Part shown: one piece after another, positions 17,976 through 26,263 of the stretch
How positions within the stretch are numbered: position 1 is the stretch's first letter
Layout: every line of letters starts with the position of its first letter
Source: Mycolicibacterium novocastrense
GTDB taxonomy: Bacteria; Actinomycetota; Actinomycetes; Mycobacteriales; Mycobacteriaceae
Length of the DNA: 64,000 nucleotides
Reading direction: 5' to 3'
Assembly: GCF_001570485.1 (NCBI RefSeq)
Contig: NZ_BCTA01000038.1
Coordinates: 62,001-126,000, forward strand
Notes under the pieces: generated by a model
Database searches by the model: none
What the model was told of the DNA's origin: nothing
Seen by the model: only the letters and a program-made list of their open reading frames with translations
Program-made: the position numbers and the translations under genes

Positions 17976-19558
17976 TAGTTCGCTCCTTTGACGTCCAGGC
18001 CGGCGACTGTGGGGTTGGGGGGAACACCGTCGTGACGGATGAGCGCATCCTTCTGCGACAGCGTGGGCCCCGCGGCGAACAGCGAGACCACCACCCACGG
18101 CGCCGGCACCGGGTAGTGCAGTTTCAGTGCGGTCAGGGTGACGTCTCCGGATTGCTGATCGGAGGTGTCCAGGCCGAACCGCACCCCGTTGTCGGCGACC
18201 CAGAAGTAGGACTCACGCAGCCGGGAATCGGTTGCCGCGCTGGTGACCTGAACGAATCGACCGGTCGTGGTCGGCATGTACACCTGATCGGCGGTCATGC
18301 CCTCCGAGGTGGCGGCCGACACCATCGGGACCAGCGCCTTGACCTGCTCGGGGGCCAACGGCAGGGTCCGCCCGGTGATCACCTCGGTACGCGAGGTGGG
18401 CTCATCCCCGAAGTGTGACCACGACCAGCAGGTCACCGGCTCGTTGTCGGCGTCGACGAGTGTCACGGTGTCCTTGGGGTAGAACGACACCGCCAGCTGC
18501 GTGGACTTCGGGAACGCGGCCAGGTCGTCGGGACCGACCTCGACGGGCTCGGTGCCAACCTGGGGGTTGGCGGCCCGGATCATGGTCGCCGCGGTCAGGC
18601 TGACCTCCTGCACGCCATCGGCGAGGGTGGCGTAGTAGGTCTTCTGCCCGCCCAGATCCCGAGCGCTCAGGATCGTGCCCACGGTCAACGGCTTGTCCCC
18701 CGCGAACGCCGGCCGCTCGCCCACCCCGGCGATCGCCGGCGCGATCAGCGGTGGCTCGGCGGGGATCGCATTGAACAGTCCCTGCGAGATCGGCAGCACG
18801 AGATCATCAGCGCGCAGACCCAGCGCGTCGGCCACGATGGGGTCGGTGATGTCCACCGGTGAGCGGACGACCACGCCGTCGGGCCGCGAGTAGATCAGCC
18901 ACGTGCGGTTGTCGTAGCCCACCAGCCGGGCCTGATTACCGCCCATGGTGGCGGTGTCCGCACCCTTGGTCAGCGGCCCGCCGATGGCAGTCGTCGTGAC
19001 CGGGGAGCGCGCGGTGGTGGGCAGGCCGGACACCGGGTCCAGGGGCACCGCGGCACCGGTCATCGTCGAGTCGCACACCGTCCACACTGACCACGGGTCC
19101 TGCGTGTCGCGAATGTCGTTGGGGGCACCGGTGATACCGACCAGCGAACCTTTCGGGTACTTGTCGATCTCGGCGGCACTGGCACGCACCGGGTTGTCGG
19201 GTTGCCCGACGATCAGCCGAGCAGAGGTCAGGTTGGTGACCGGATCCAGTCGGTCTCCGACCCGCACGTAGAGCGCGCCGGTGTCCTTGTTGGCGACGAT
19301 TTTGGCGTCCTTGACCTGGCCGGCCGGGGAGAACAGCCCCCACACCACCGCACCGATGCACACCACGACGCCCAGGGCGACACCGAGCACGAGCGGCGAG
19401 GCCTGTGCACGCTGCGGGTCGTCGATCATGCGGGTGTCGCGGCGCACCAGGGCGTGCTGCAGTCGCCGGTACAGGAATCGCCAGCCGCTGACCTGGTACT
19501 TCGCCGTGAGCCGGAACCCGCGGCGGCGCCGCTGTTCGGGGCCCTCCAGTTCAGCCAC
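17975..19558 (-). CDS. eccB: ESX membrane component EccB
   Basis: This 527-residue protein has a basic N-terminus (SGWRFLYRRLQHALVRRD), one membrane helix (LVLGVALGVVVCIGAVVWGLF) and a large extracytoplasmic domain. This is the typical layout of EccB, which carries the periplasmic part of the ESX complex. The start is 14 bases after eccA, and the stop overlaps the eccC start. The QVSGWRF motif near residue 23 is a good family marker. No truncation is seen. Confidence 0.92.
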   Translation of the reverse strand: MAELEGPEQRRRRGFRLTAKYQVSGWRFLYRRLQHALVRRDTRMIDDPQRAQASPLVLGVALGVVVCIGAVVWGLFSPAGQVKDAKIVANKDTGALYVRVGDRLDPVTNLTSARLIVGQPDNPVRASAAEIDKYPKGSLVGITGAPNDIRDTQDPWSVWTVCDSTMTGAAVPLDPVSGLPTTARSPVTTTAIGGPLTKGADTATMGGNQARLVGYDNRTWLIYSRPDGVVVRSPVDITDPIVADALGLRADDLVLPISQGLFNAIPAEPPLIAPAIAGVGERPAFAGDKPLTVGTILSARDLGGQKTYYATLADGVQEVSLTAATMIRAANPQVGTEPVEVGPDDLAAFPKSTQLAVSFYPKDTVTLVDADNEPVTCWSWSHFGDEPTSRTEVITGRTLPLAPEQVKALVPMVSAATSEGMTADQVYMPTTTGRFVQVTSAATDSRLRESYFWVADNGVRFGLDTSDQQSGDVTLTALKLHYPVPAPWVVVSLFAAGPTLSQKDALIRHDGVPPNPTVAGLDVKGAN

Positions 19559-19572
19559 GCCGATCCTCCCGA

Positions 19573-21429
19573 CTATTCATGGAACGGAACTCCTTGCACG
19601 GAGCAGACTTCACGGAACGCCGAGGCCACGTCCTCAGCCTCGATCGTGACGAGCACTTCTTTGATCGACAGGTCGATGTCCGTGCTCGATGAGAGCCGGA
19701 AATCCCTGATTTCGGTGGCCTTTTCGGTGACATTGCGCACGAAGCGGGCATTGCCGGCCTTGTCGATGCCCGACACCCGGCGGGGGTTGCCGCTGGAGTC
19801 CACGTCATCGACCTGCAGCTGCGCCAACCGTTGCAGGTTGGTCAGCATCAGGTCCTGCGCTTGCGAGGAGTACAGAGCTGATTCGGTGCTGGCCATCAGG
19901 TCGGCGATTTTCACTAGGTCTTCGGGGGTGTAGGAGTCGAAGTGGATGCGGGTGGTGAAGCGCGTGGCCAGACCCTCATTGGAGGTGAGGAACCGGTTGA
20001 TGTCGGCCTCGTAGCCGGCGATCACCGTCACCAGCTTCTTGTTCGGGTCCTCGGTCTTGCGCTCGTTCTCCAGCCGGGCCAGCAGTGTGTCCACGGCCTC
20101 TTGCCCGTAGGCGTCGCCGTCGGAGTAGCCCCTCTGGTACAGCGAGTAGGCCTCGTCGATGAACAGCAGACCGCCGAGCGCTTTGTCGATGACGGCATTG
20201 GTCTTCTGCGCGGTCTTGCCGAGGTACTGGTCCACCATTTGGGGGCGCGAGGCCTCGACCACCTCGGGGCGGGCGATGACCCCGAGCCCGAACAGCAGCT
20301 GCGCCAGGATGCGCGCCATCGTGGTCTTACCGGTGCCGGGAGGACCGGTGAAGATGTAGGCCGCGCCAACGTCCTTCTTGGCGATGCCCATCTCGGCGCG
20401 CTTCTGGTCCATCATCGCCTTGGCTTCCAGCCGGCGGATCTGTTCCTTGACCCCGTGCATGCCGATCTGCTTGTCCAGCAGCGCCATTGCCTCGGCACGC
20501 ACACCGTCGCGGCGCTTCTCGCGGGCCTCGACCTCCAGTGAGGCCGCCGAGCTGCCCGACTCGGGATCCCAGACATCGCTGCGGGTCGCCAAGGATGACG
20601 CCGTGACGATCTCGATGACCTTCTCCGGGTCCTCAATCGCCTCCTGCACCTCCGGGCTGTTGATCCAGGCCTGCAGTTCCTTGAACGCCGCCATCGCCTC
20701 ATCGCGCTGACCTTGGGCCCGCATGGCGTAGCCGCGGCCGAGCCTCAGCTTGGCGTGGACGTCGTTGGGCAGCCCTGCTGTGGACAGCCCACTTTCGGCG
20801 TAGCGCTGCGCTTCGGCGGGGTTCCCGGTGCCGACCAGCGCCCATACCTTCCACACCAACATCCCGGCGTTGAGGTACTTCACGAACTCTGGGTTGCTCT
20901 CCTGGGAGCGCCACTGCTGCTTGCCTTCGAAGCTGAGCACATCCGGCCAGCGCCGCGCCAGGCCCAGCAGACCCAGCCGCACGTAGTCGAGCAGGTCCAG
21001 ATCCAGCGCGGACATGTTCGGCAGGCGGCTTTCCCGCGTGATGACCTCTTCGGCCTTGGCCAGCTGCGGTGGATGCGCCTCGGCCAACGCCACCGCGTAG
21101 GCGACAGCGACGTGCAACCGCGTGTGGGTGGGCATCCGCAGCCCGAACGATCCCAACGTCATCGACGTGAAGACGCTGAGGTCGGCGACAGTCATGCCGG
21201 CTGTCTTGAGCGCGACCCCCAGGTTGGACACCGACCGGTAGGCGCCGGCAGTGACGTCGGCCGATGTGGAACCGGTGGCCAGCATCCCGAGCCACGCGTC
21301 ACACATCCCGGGGTCGCGCTCGGCGGCTTGGCGGAACGCCTCGCGCGCCTCATCGGTCTGACTGTTGCGCAGGTACCTCAACCCCAGCGTGAACACATCG
21401 AGTGGTTTCAGTCCGACACCTGCCGTCAT
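19573..21429 (-). CDS. eccA: ESX AAA+ chaperone EccA
   Basis: This 618-residue cytosolic protein has an N-terminal TPR-like helical half and a C-terminal CbxX-type AAA+ domain. The Walker A motif is TGPPGTGKTT (Lys near 368) and the Walker B is LLFIDEAYSL. EccA is thought to use ATP to release or unfold substrates from chaperones such as EspG. It heads the ESX operon here, and the wbl gene ends 52 bases upstream. All ATPase motifs are intact. Confidence 0.93.
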   Translation of the reverse strand: MTAGVGLKPLDVFTLGLRYLRNSQTDEAREAFRQAAERDPGMCDAWLGMLATGSTSADVTAGAYRSVSNLGVALKTAGMTVADLSVFTSMTLGSFGLRMPTHTRLHVAVAYAVALAEAHPPQLAKAEEVITRESRLPNMSALDLDLLDYVRLGLLGLARRWPDVLSFEGKQQWRSQESNPEFVKYLNAGMLVWKVWALVGTGNPAEAQRYAESGLSTAGLPNDVHAKLRLGRGYAMRAQGQRDEAMAAFKELQAWINSPEVQEAIEDPEKVIEIVTASSLATRSDVWDPESGSSAASLEVEAREKRRDGVRAEAMALLDKQIGMHGVKEQIRRLEAKAMMDQKRAEMGIAKKDVGAAYIFTGPPGTGKTTMARILAQLLFGLGVIARPEVVEASRPQMVDQYLGKTAQKTNAVIDKALGGLLFIDEAYSLYQRGYSDGDAYGQEAVDTLLARLENERKTEDPNKKLVTVIAGYEADINRFLTSNEGLATRFTTRIHFDSYTPEDLVKIADLMASTESALYSSQAQDLMLTNLQRLAQLQVDDVDSSGNPRRVSGIDKAGNARFVRNVTEKATEIRDFRLSSSTDIDLSIKEVLVTIEAEDVASAFREVCSVQGVPFHE

Positions 21430-21481
21430 TGCTCACCAAGCCTTCTCACCGCAGCGGAACATGCACCCCTCTGGAGTGCAG

Positions 21482-22246
21482 TTATGCGACGATCCTAGCC
21501 GGGGCAGAGGGGGTTAACCGGTGCCGACCATTGACGAAAATGCGGCCTCCGGCAACGCCGGTGTAGTGAGTGGTCTTGGCTTCCTGGGCGCAGGATTCCA
21601 TCAGCGGGCAGCCCTTGCACAGCATCTCGGCCTCTGCGCAGGCGATCCGGCATTGCGCTTTGGACGCTCCGGCAGCAAAGACGTCCTCGGCGCGGTCTTC
21701 CCAGTCCATGACCACGGAGATGTTCTTCTTGCAGTTAGGCACGTTCGCCGCGGGCGCGGGTGCACCCGCACGTCCGGCGCGGCCGCGCGCCAGGGCGGCA
21801 GCCAGCCGAGTAGCGGCGCCGGCGTGCACCGGAGGTGCTGTGGTAGCGGCGCTCGGCGCGGGACGCTGCTGCGGCGCAGTGCTGGCGGCCGCGGGTGCGG
21901 CACCGACCGAGACGACGATGCGTCGCTTCTGTTGTGCGCGTTCGGATGTGGACTTCTCGACCAGGGCGCTGACGTCAGCGCCGTTGGGTCCGGTGCCCGG
22001 CATGGGAACCTCACCCAGGATGGCCGGGTCGATGTCCGTGGCGGCCATGAAGGTGGCCAGGACGCTCGGCGGCGCTGCGAGGACTGCGGCGGCGGTCTCG
22101 ACGAGGCCGAGGCTTTCGAGGTGGTCGACGACCTTGCGGCGGGCCAGGCGGCCCTGCCGGCGGTTGCCGTTGGCTCGCGCCGCGGCGGGATAGCTTGTGC
22201 AACTGGGGCAACGGCGACGCTGGCCGCCCTTGAGCGAGCGGCACAT
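21482..22246 (-). CDS. WhiB-like protein with N-terminal Cys domain
   Basis: This 254-residue protein starts at ATG 22246, with AGGGG seven bases upstream. The C-terminal 85 residues form a WhiB-like domain: Cys210-x2-Cys213-x5-Cys219, an earlier Cys near 172 or 199/203, and the G-V-A-G-G turn near 230. Wbl proteins bind a [4Fe-4S] cluster and control transcription with sigma factors. The N-terminal about 80 residues carry C...RRRCPSC followed by RRKVVDHLESLGLVETA. This block is nearly repeated at the start of the ADP-ribosyltransferase-like protein at 23270-25435. A Pro/Ala-rich linker joins the two parts. WhiB6 sits beside ESX-1 and controls it. A similar role for the neighbouring eccA operon is an inference. 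Confidence 0.75.
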   Translation of the reverse strand: MCRSLKGGQRRRCPSCTSYPAAARANGNRRQGRLARRKVVDHLESLGLVETAAAVLAAPPSVLATFMAATDIDPAILGEVPMPGTGPNGADVSALVEKSTSERAQQKRRIVVSVGAAPAAASTAPQQRPAPSAATTAPPVHAGAATRLAAALARGRAGRAGAPAPAANVPNCKKNISVVMDWEDRAEDVFAAGASKAQCRIACAEAEMLCKGCPLMESCAQEAKTTHYTGVAGGRIFVNGRHRLTPSAPARIVA

Positions 22247-22305
22247 CAGATGGCCCCTGCAATCGCTCGGGGAATACGACGAATCATGGTTTCCCTTCCG
22301 GTGAA

Positions 22306-22318
22306 GGTGTCTTTGGCA
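22306..22318 (-). promoter_or_regulatory. TGCCAAAGACACC motif upstream of wbl
   Basis: The same motif lies at 25451-25463 upstream of the ADP-ribosyltransferase-like gene, and near-copies lie at the parA start (2592-2604) and at 726-738. It could be a regulator site or a short leader peptide starting Met-Pro-Lys-Thr-Pro. It is followed here by a short in-frame stop. Confidence 0.35.
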
Positions 22319-22376
22319 TGGCCAGACTAACCCACATTCGGGAAGTTCACCACCCTTGGTAAGTTTTGATTCGCCT

Positions 22377-22391
22377 TTATGGTCGCCATAA
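22377..22391. promoter_or_regulatory. Palindrome TTATGG-TCG-CCATAA in divergent region
   Basis: This perfect 6-bp dyad lies in the roughly 310-bp non-coding region between wbl (minus) and the gene at 22564 (plus). It is a plausible operator controlling wbl, the plus-strand gene or both. The rest of the region shows no other clear feature. Confidence 0.4.
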
Positions 22392-22563
22392 GTGCTCATA
22401 CGGGCCTGTCAGGGCTGCTAGTAAGCCTGTTTCGGCACTTCTGAATACTCCGCAGCCGGCATGGCGGAAAGTGCATGTGCCACCCGGCGCGGCGCGCCCA
22501 CGGCCGCGGCGCCAGCAGGCAGGATCGAGCTAACGCCGTGCCGACTTTGGAGGGAGATCCCCG

Positions 22564-22947
22564 ATGACCGATGACCCTCGCAGCGCACCGACCTCCGACA
22601 GTGACGGCGCCTTTCCCGCCGGCGAGGGCGCCGGCCTCCTCGAACAGCTGGCGGTGGCCTCACTGCTCGCCGAAGCCGAGGACTTGACCCACGGGGTGCG
22701 CTACCTCTCGGTCGCAACCGGTGACCCCGAGACCGATGACGAGCTGGCCCGAATCAACGCCCTGACCGCCGCGGCGTGGACGCCGGCACCGGACGCCGCC
22801 ACCACCTCCATCCGCGGAGGCAACGACTACCTGACGATCCGGGTGGAGGGGTCTGCCGCCGACTCCTTCGTCGAGGACCTCGCCACGCTCGCCCACCGCC
22901 TGGATCCGGGCTTCTGGCGGGTCACCCGATCACCACACGCCTTCTGA
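22564..22947 (+). CDS. Hypothetical acidic protein
   Basis: This 127-residue acidic protein has a GGAGGGAGAT ribosome-binding site directly upstream. The N-terminal 30 residues look disordered. The rest alternates helices and strands (SIRGGNDYLTIRVEGSAADS, then VEDLATLAHRL). There is no signal or membrane segment, and I do not recognise the family. It is divergent from the wbl gene, so it may share its control region. Its stop codon lies in the dispersed element at 22956. Confidence 0.55.
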   Translation: MTDDPRSAPTSDSDGAFPAGEGAGLLEQLAVASLLAEAEDLTHGVRYLSVATGDPETDDELARINALTAAAWTPAPDAATTSIRGGNDYLTIRVEGSAADSFVEDLATLAHRLDPGFWRVTRSPHAF

Positions 22948-22955
22948 CCAGCGCC

Positions 22956-22967
22956 GATGACACGTCC
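22956..22967 (+). repeat. Dispersed element copy 1 (GATGACACGTCC)
   Basis: This copy follows the stop codon of the gene at 22564-22947; the preceding CTGACCAGCGCC belongs to the longer consensus. It is written in the orientation in which the core reads RAYGACACGTCCC. Confidence 0.65.
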
Positions 22968-22989
22968 TCCCCTGCCCCCGCGAGCGCTG

Positions 22990-23175
22990 TTAGTCGTCCG
23001 AGGCGCGCACCGGCTCTCCGTTGAGCAGGTCATAGGCCGTCGACCTGATCACCACGACCTCGAGTTCGTCGAGATCGGCCAGCCGTCCGATCGAGTCGGC
23101 GACCGCCTCCGGAGTCATCCCCTCGTCCAGTCGCTGCTGGATCTCGTCGATCTGCGCCCTGGTCAATGCCGCCAT
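22990..23175 (-). CDS. Small helical protein, paralogue of 39587-39811
   Basis: This 61-residue protein starts at ATG 23175 with AAGGGG upstream. The pattern LDEGMTPEAVADSIGRLADL followed by LEVVVIRSTAYDLLN is shared with the protein at 39587-39811, which has LDEGMDPDGIADYLGRLNDL followed by LEVVTIRSAAYDMLN. The first helix pair looks like a small HTH-like fold. It lies directly downstream of the ADP-ribosyltransferase-like gene on the same strand. The other copy lies in a vapBC-Nudix operon. The function is unknown. A role as antitoxin or accessory factor is only an inference from context. Confidence 0.55.
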   Translation of the reverse strand: MAALTRAQIDEIQQRLDEGMTPEAVADSIGRLADLDELEVVVIRSTAYDLLNGEPVRASDD

Positions 23176-23215
23176 GTCCGCCCCTTCTCGTGAACGCCCG
23201 CCCGCCAGCACCTGA

Positions 23216-23228
23216 GGGACATGCTATT
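23216..23228 (-). repeat. Dispersed element copy 2 (GGGACATGCTATT)
   Basis: This copy lies between the ADP-ribosyltransferase-like gene and the small gene downstream. An exact inverted 13-bp copy lies at 25548-25560, so the two copies bracket the gene. Matching continues for about 10 more bases (GCCCCAGCTCA versus GCCGCAGCTCA). Confidence 0.7.
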
Positions 23229-23269
23229 GCCCCAGCTCACGCCCGGTGCCGCTGCTAGCGCCGTCATCA

Positions 23270-25435
23270 TCAGCTTGCCTTCTTCCAGCCGCCGCCGGCA
23301 TGGGTGTCTTCAGCCTCGGCCACCAGGTCCTCACCGACCAGGTACACCGTCGGCTTGCCCGCGATGCCGTTGTGCTCGACGTGCACGCACCTCAGGTGCG
23401 ACCCCATCGGCAGGATCACCTCGTCCTCCCCGGAGAAGTTCGAGATGCTCTTGACCGGAAGCCCTTCGCGGGTGCGCACCACCATGTAATACGGCGGATG
23501 CCCGGCGAACGCCGACGCCGTGGACTGCTTGGTCGTCGTACTGGTCACCTTCCCGACCTCCATGCGCGCACCGACACTGAACACCGCGTCGATGTACTCC
23601 CCCGGCGTCCCCTTCCACCCGCTGGGGACCTTGGTGCCGCGCACCACCGTCATCGGGCTCATGTTCGGGTTGTGCTCACGGAACTTGTCGAACGCCGACT
23701 CGATACCCGAGACCACTGTCTTGATCGAACCCGACGGCTTGGCGCCGTCACGCCCGCAGATGGCCGCATTGATCGCGGTGTAGCTACCCCCGGTGTAGGT
23801 GGTCAGCGCCGAGCGCTCCTTGCCGTCGAGCGACTTCTGCACAAACGCGGAGTTCGCCGACGTCAGCTCGCTGATGCTTGATGTCTTCACACCCGGACCG
23901 CTAGTGGAGAACCCCCACGCCTTGAGGTTGCCGGCGCGCTGGGCGATCACCGAGTAGTCGTCTGCGGTTTCCTTACCCCAGGCGCGGATACCGCTGCGCC
24001 ACAACGATTTGTGCTTCTCTTCGCCGAGACTGTCCGGCGGAATCTTGTGATCGAAGTGCGGGATGACCCCGCCGCCGCGGGTGGGTGTGCCCAGCGCACG
24101 ACGATGGGCGGCCGCGTAGGCCTCGGCCGCGGCGGCAGCTCCCTTGCCAGCGGCCAGGGCCTCGGCGCGCGCCGCCTCGCCCGCGGCCACGGCCGCCTTC
24201 TCGCGCACCAGCTTCTTGTGCCGCTTGGTCGCGTCGTAGATGTCGGCGCGGACAGGGCCGGCACCCACGGCGTCGACCAGCTTGTCGCGGGCCTCGCCCA
24301 TCTTGTCGTCGAGGAATCCCTGATGCTGTTCGGTGTTCCAATGATGTTCTGCGGCTTGGCCTGCCAGCTGCATCAGCACCTGGGACTTGATGTGATGGGC
24401 CTGGGCTTCGGTGTCGCTGGCCCCCTCGTGCAGCGCCGGCAGCTCGTCGAGCATCGGGATGCGGTTGGCCTTGTTCAGCGCCGCGGACTTGCCGCCGGCC
24501 GCGGCAACACCGTGGTACACCCCGTCGCGCTTCTGCAGGATCAGGAAGTCCCCCGACCCGCGGCGGTGGATCGCAGTTCCCCCGTCGAGCAGCCGCCCTT
24601 CGACCTCGACCGCCCCTGAACCGGTCTCCATGAGGAACTTGCCCGGGGTGTACACCGAGGTGTCACGCACCGCGCCGGCGATCAGCGAGGGCTGCGGCCC
24701 AGCGTCCAGCGCCCCGGCCGCCTCGGCGGCCACCGACCGGTTCAACGATCGAGCCAGCGCCTCGACGTCCTCGCTACTGAGGTTGGCGCAATACGCGTCT
24801 CGCTCCTCGTCGGGCAGCGTGGTGGCGACCCCGTACTTGGCGGCCACCACGTCGTCTGCGGCGGCCGGGATGGCGAGCTTGGCCTGTTCGTAGGCCGCCT
24901 TGGCAGCGTCGATCTCATCTCCGGCTGCGGCCAGCTCGGCGAGCTGCTCGGCGGACAGCTGGTCACCGTCGGCCGAACCCATCTCCTTGACGAGCTTGCG
25001 CTTGCGGGCCTGGGCGCGCTGCACGGCCTTGCGGGCGTCATCGGCGGCCTTCTCGGCCGCGGCCAGCGCGTCCTCAGCGTCTTCCAGGGCCTGTTCCTCC
25101 GGGGAGATCTGGGGCCCGGCCAGCGCGGCCTGCTCGGCTTTCGCCGCGGCGATCAACAGGCCGGCCGAAGGCGGGTTGGCGTGGGTGCTGGGCAGCGGGG
25201 TGTCACCGAGCACCGACTCCTCGATCCCCATCGCCTTCATGAACTCCGGCAGCACGCTGGGCGGCGCAGCCAGGATGGCCTTCGCGGTGGCCACCAGGCC
25301 TTGCTCGGTGAGGTGGTCGACCACCTTCTTGCGGGCCAGCCGGCCCAGGCGGCGATTGCCGTTGGCCTTGGCCGCGGCGCCGTAGCTTCCGCAGCCGGGG
25401 CAGCGCCGGCCACCATGCTTCGTCGATCGGCACAC
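23270..25435 (-). CDS. Large ADP-ribosyltransferase-like protein with Cys N-terminus
   Basis: This 721-residue protein starts at GTG 25435, six bases after AAGGAGG; the longer frame upstream is not needed. Residues 1-90 carry MC...GGRRCPGCG and RRLGRLARKKVVDHLTEQGL, a likely zinc-binding helical module. An Ala/Lys-rich coiled coil covers about 110-200. A middle region (NRIPML, TPTRGGGVIPHF, SGIRAWGKETADDYSVI) is shared with the 573-residue paralogue at 58743-60464. The C-terminal about 190 residues look like an R-S-E-class ADP-ribosyltransferase: Arg599 (VVRGTKVP), the S-T-T region at 631-635 and E670-D-E672. Such enzymes transfer ADP-ribose from NAD+ to a target. Target and delivery route are unknown; no signal peptide is present. 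Confidence 0.65.
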   Translation of the reverse strand: MCRSTKHGGRRCPGCGSYGAAAKANGNRRLGRLARKKVVDHLTEQGLVATAKAILAAPPSVLPEFMKAMGIEESVLGDTPLPSTHANPPSAGLLIAAAKAEQAALAGPQISPEEQALEDAEDALAAAEKAADDARKAVQRAQARKRKLVKEMGSADGDQLSAEQLAELAAAGDEIDAAKAAYEQAKLAIPAAADDVVAAKYGVATTLPDEERDAYCANLSSEDVEALARSLNRSVAAEAAGALDAGPQPSLIAGAVRDTSVYTPGKFLMETGSGAVEVEGRLLDGGTAIHRRGSGDFLILQKRDGVYHGVAAAGGKSAALNKANRIPMLDELPALHEGASDTEAQAHHIKSQVLMQLAGQAAEHHWNTEQHQGFLDDKMGEARDKLVDAVGAGPVRADIYDATKRHKKLVREKAAVAAGEAARAEALAAGKGAAAAAEAYAAAHRRALGTPTRGGGVIPHFDHKIPPDSLGEEKHKSLWRSGIRAWGKETADDYSVIAQRAGNLKAWGFSTSGPGVKTSSISELTSANSAFVQKSLDGKERSALTTYTGGSYTAINAAICGRDGAKPSGSIKTVVSGIESAFDKFREHNPNMSPMTVVRGTKVPSGWKGTPGEYIDAVFSVGARMEVGKVTSTTTKQSTASAFAGHPPYYMVVRTREGLPVKSISNFSGEDEVILPMGSHLRCVHVEHNGIAGKPTVYLVGEDLVAEAEDTHAGGGWKKAS

Positions 25436-25450
25436 CGCGCGCCTCCTTCG

Positions 25451-25463
25451 GGTGTCTTTGGCA
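25451..25463 (-). promoter_or_regulatory. TGCCAAAGACACC motif upstream of ADP-ribosyltransferase gene
   Basis: The motif is identical to the one upstream of wbl (22306-22318) and here lies 16 bases before the GTG start, overlapping the leader. The shared site suggests the two genes with the shared N-terminal domain were duplicated together with their leader or are co-regulated. Confidence 0.4.
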
Positions 25464-25547
25464 GGTACACCCAGGAAGTACCGGCGTGCGGAGCGGTTTC
25501 CGTCGTCTGGGCCGAAAGATCGCACGTATGGCGCGTTGAGCTGCGGC

Positions 25548-25560
25548 AATAGCATGTCCC
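25548..25560 (+). repeat. Dispersed element copy 3 (AATAGCATGTCCC)
   Basis: This is an exact inverted partner of copy 2, with extended similarity (TTGAGCTGCGGC upstream). It lies in the divergent region between the ADP-ribosyltransferase-like gene and the TmrB-like gene. Confidence 0.7.
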
Positions 25561-25637
25561 CTGGCTGCCCGCCGCGGCTACGGGCGTAAGGACTGGCGCT
25601 GCCGCCTTGCCCCGCGCTCACCCAGTAGTTTCGGTTC

Positions 25638-26168
25638 ATGATCGTCTGGATCAACGGCACACACGGTTCGGGCAAGACAACGACGAGCGCACTCGTGCAG
25701 GGGCTCGTTGCCGATTCGCGAGTGTTCGATGCAGAGAAGGTCGGCGAGACGTTGATGGACGTCACGCCAGGATTACCTGAGACCGACAATTTCCAGCACT
25801 GGCCGCCCTGGCGGCCTCTGGTGGTCGAGACCGCGCGGCACATCTTGGGCTACGTCGGCGGCACCTTGGTGGTGCCAATGACAGTGCTCGTCGAGCAGTA
25901 CTGGCGCGAGATCAGCGCCGGGCTGGCCGATTACGGCATCCCGTTGCGGCACTTCGTCTTGCACGCCGATCGGCAGACACTGCTGGACCGGATCAACGGA
26001 GATACGGCAATGGGCCCCTCATCCTTCCGGCTCGACTACGTGGACGCCTACGCCGAGGCCGCGCACACGTGGCTCCACAACGAAGCAGAGGTCATCGACA
26101 CGTCGACCCAGACCCCTGAGGACGTCGCACGCACGATCGCAGACACGTTGGCGAACGCGCAGCGCTGA
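25638..26168 (+). CDS. TmrB-like P-loop nucleotide-binding protein
   Basis: This 176-residue protein begins MIVWINGTHGSGKTTTSAL, a P-loop at the very N-terminus as in TmrB-like ATPases and small kinases. RHFVLHADRQTLLDRI resembles the segment after the lid in this family. TmrB of Bacillus confers tunicamycin resistance, but related proteins mostly have unknown substrates. It is divergent from the ADP-ribosyltransferase-like gene, and a dispersed element lies between them. It ends about 50 bases before another element copy. The assignment is to the family only. Confidence 0.7.
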   Translation: MIVWINGTHGSGKTTTSALVQGLVADSRVFDAEKVGETLMDVTPGLPETDNFQHWPPWRPLVVETARHILGYVGGTLVVPMTVLVEQYWREISAGLADYGIPLRHFVLHADRQTLLDRINGDTAMGPSSFRLDYVDAYAEAAHTWLHNEAEVIDTSTQTPEDVARTIADTLANAQR

Positions 26169-26215
26169 GCGCTCCCCCCGGGGGCGACCCACAGCAAACA
26201 CCTTCAACCAGGCCC

Positions 26216-26228
26216 GATGACACGTCCC
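26216..26228 (+). repeat. Dispersed element copy 4 (GATGACACGTCCC)
   Basis: This copy lies between the convergent genes ending at 26168 (plus) and 26264 (minus) and matches the consensus core exactly. Confidence 0.7.
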
Positions 26229-26263
26229 TTTCCCGCGGCGGACCCATCGCACCGACGGCGGCT

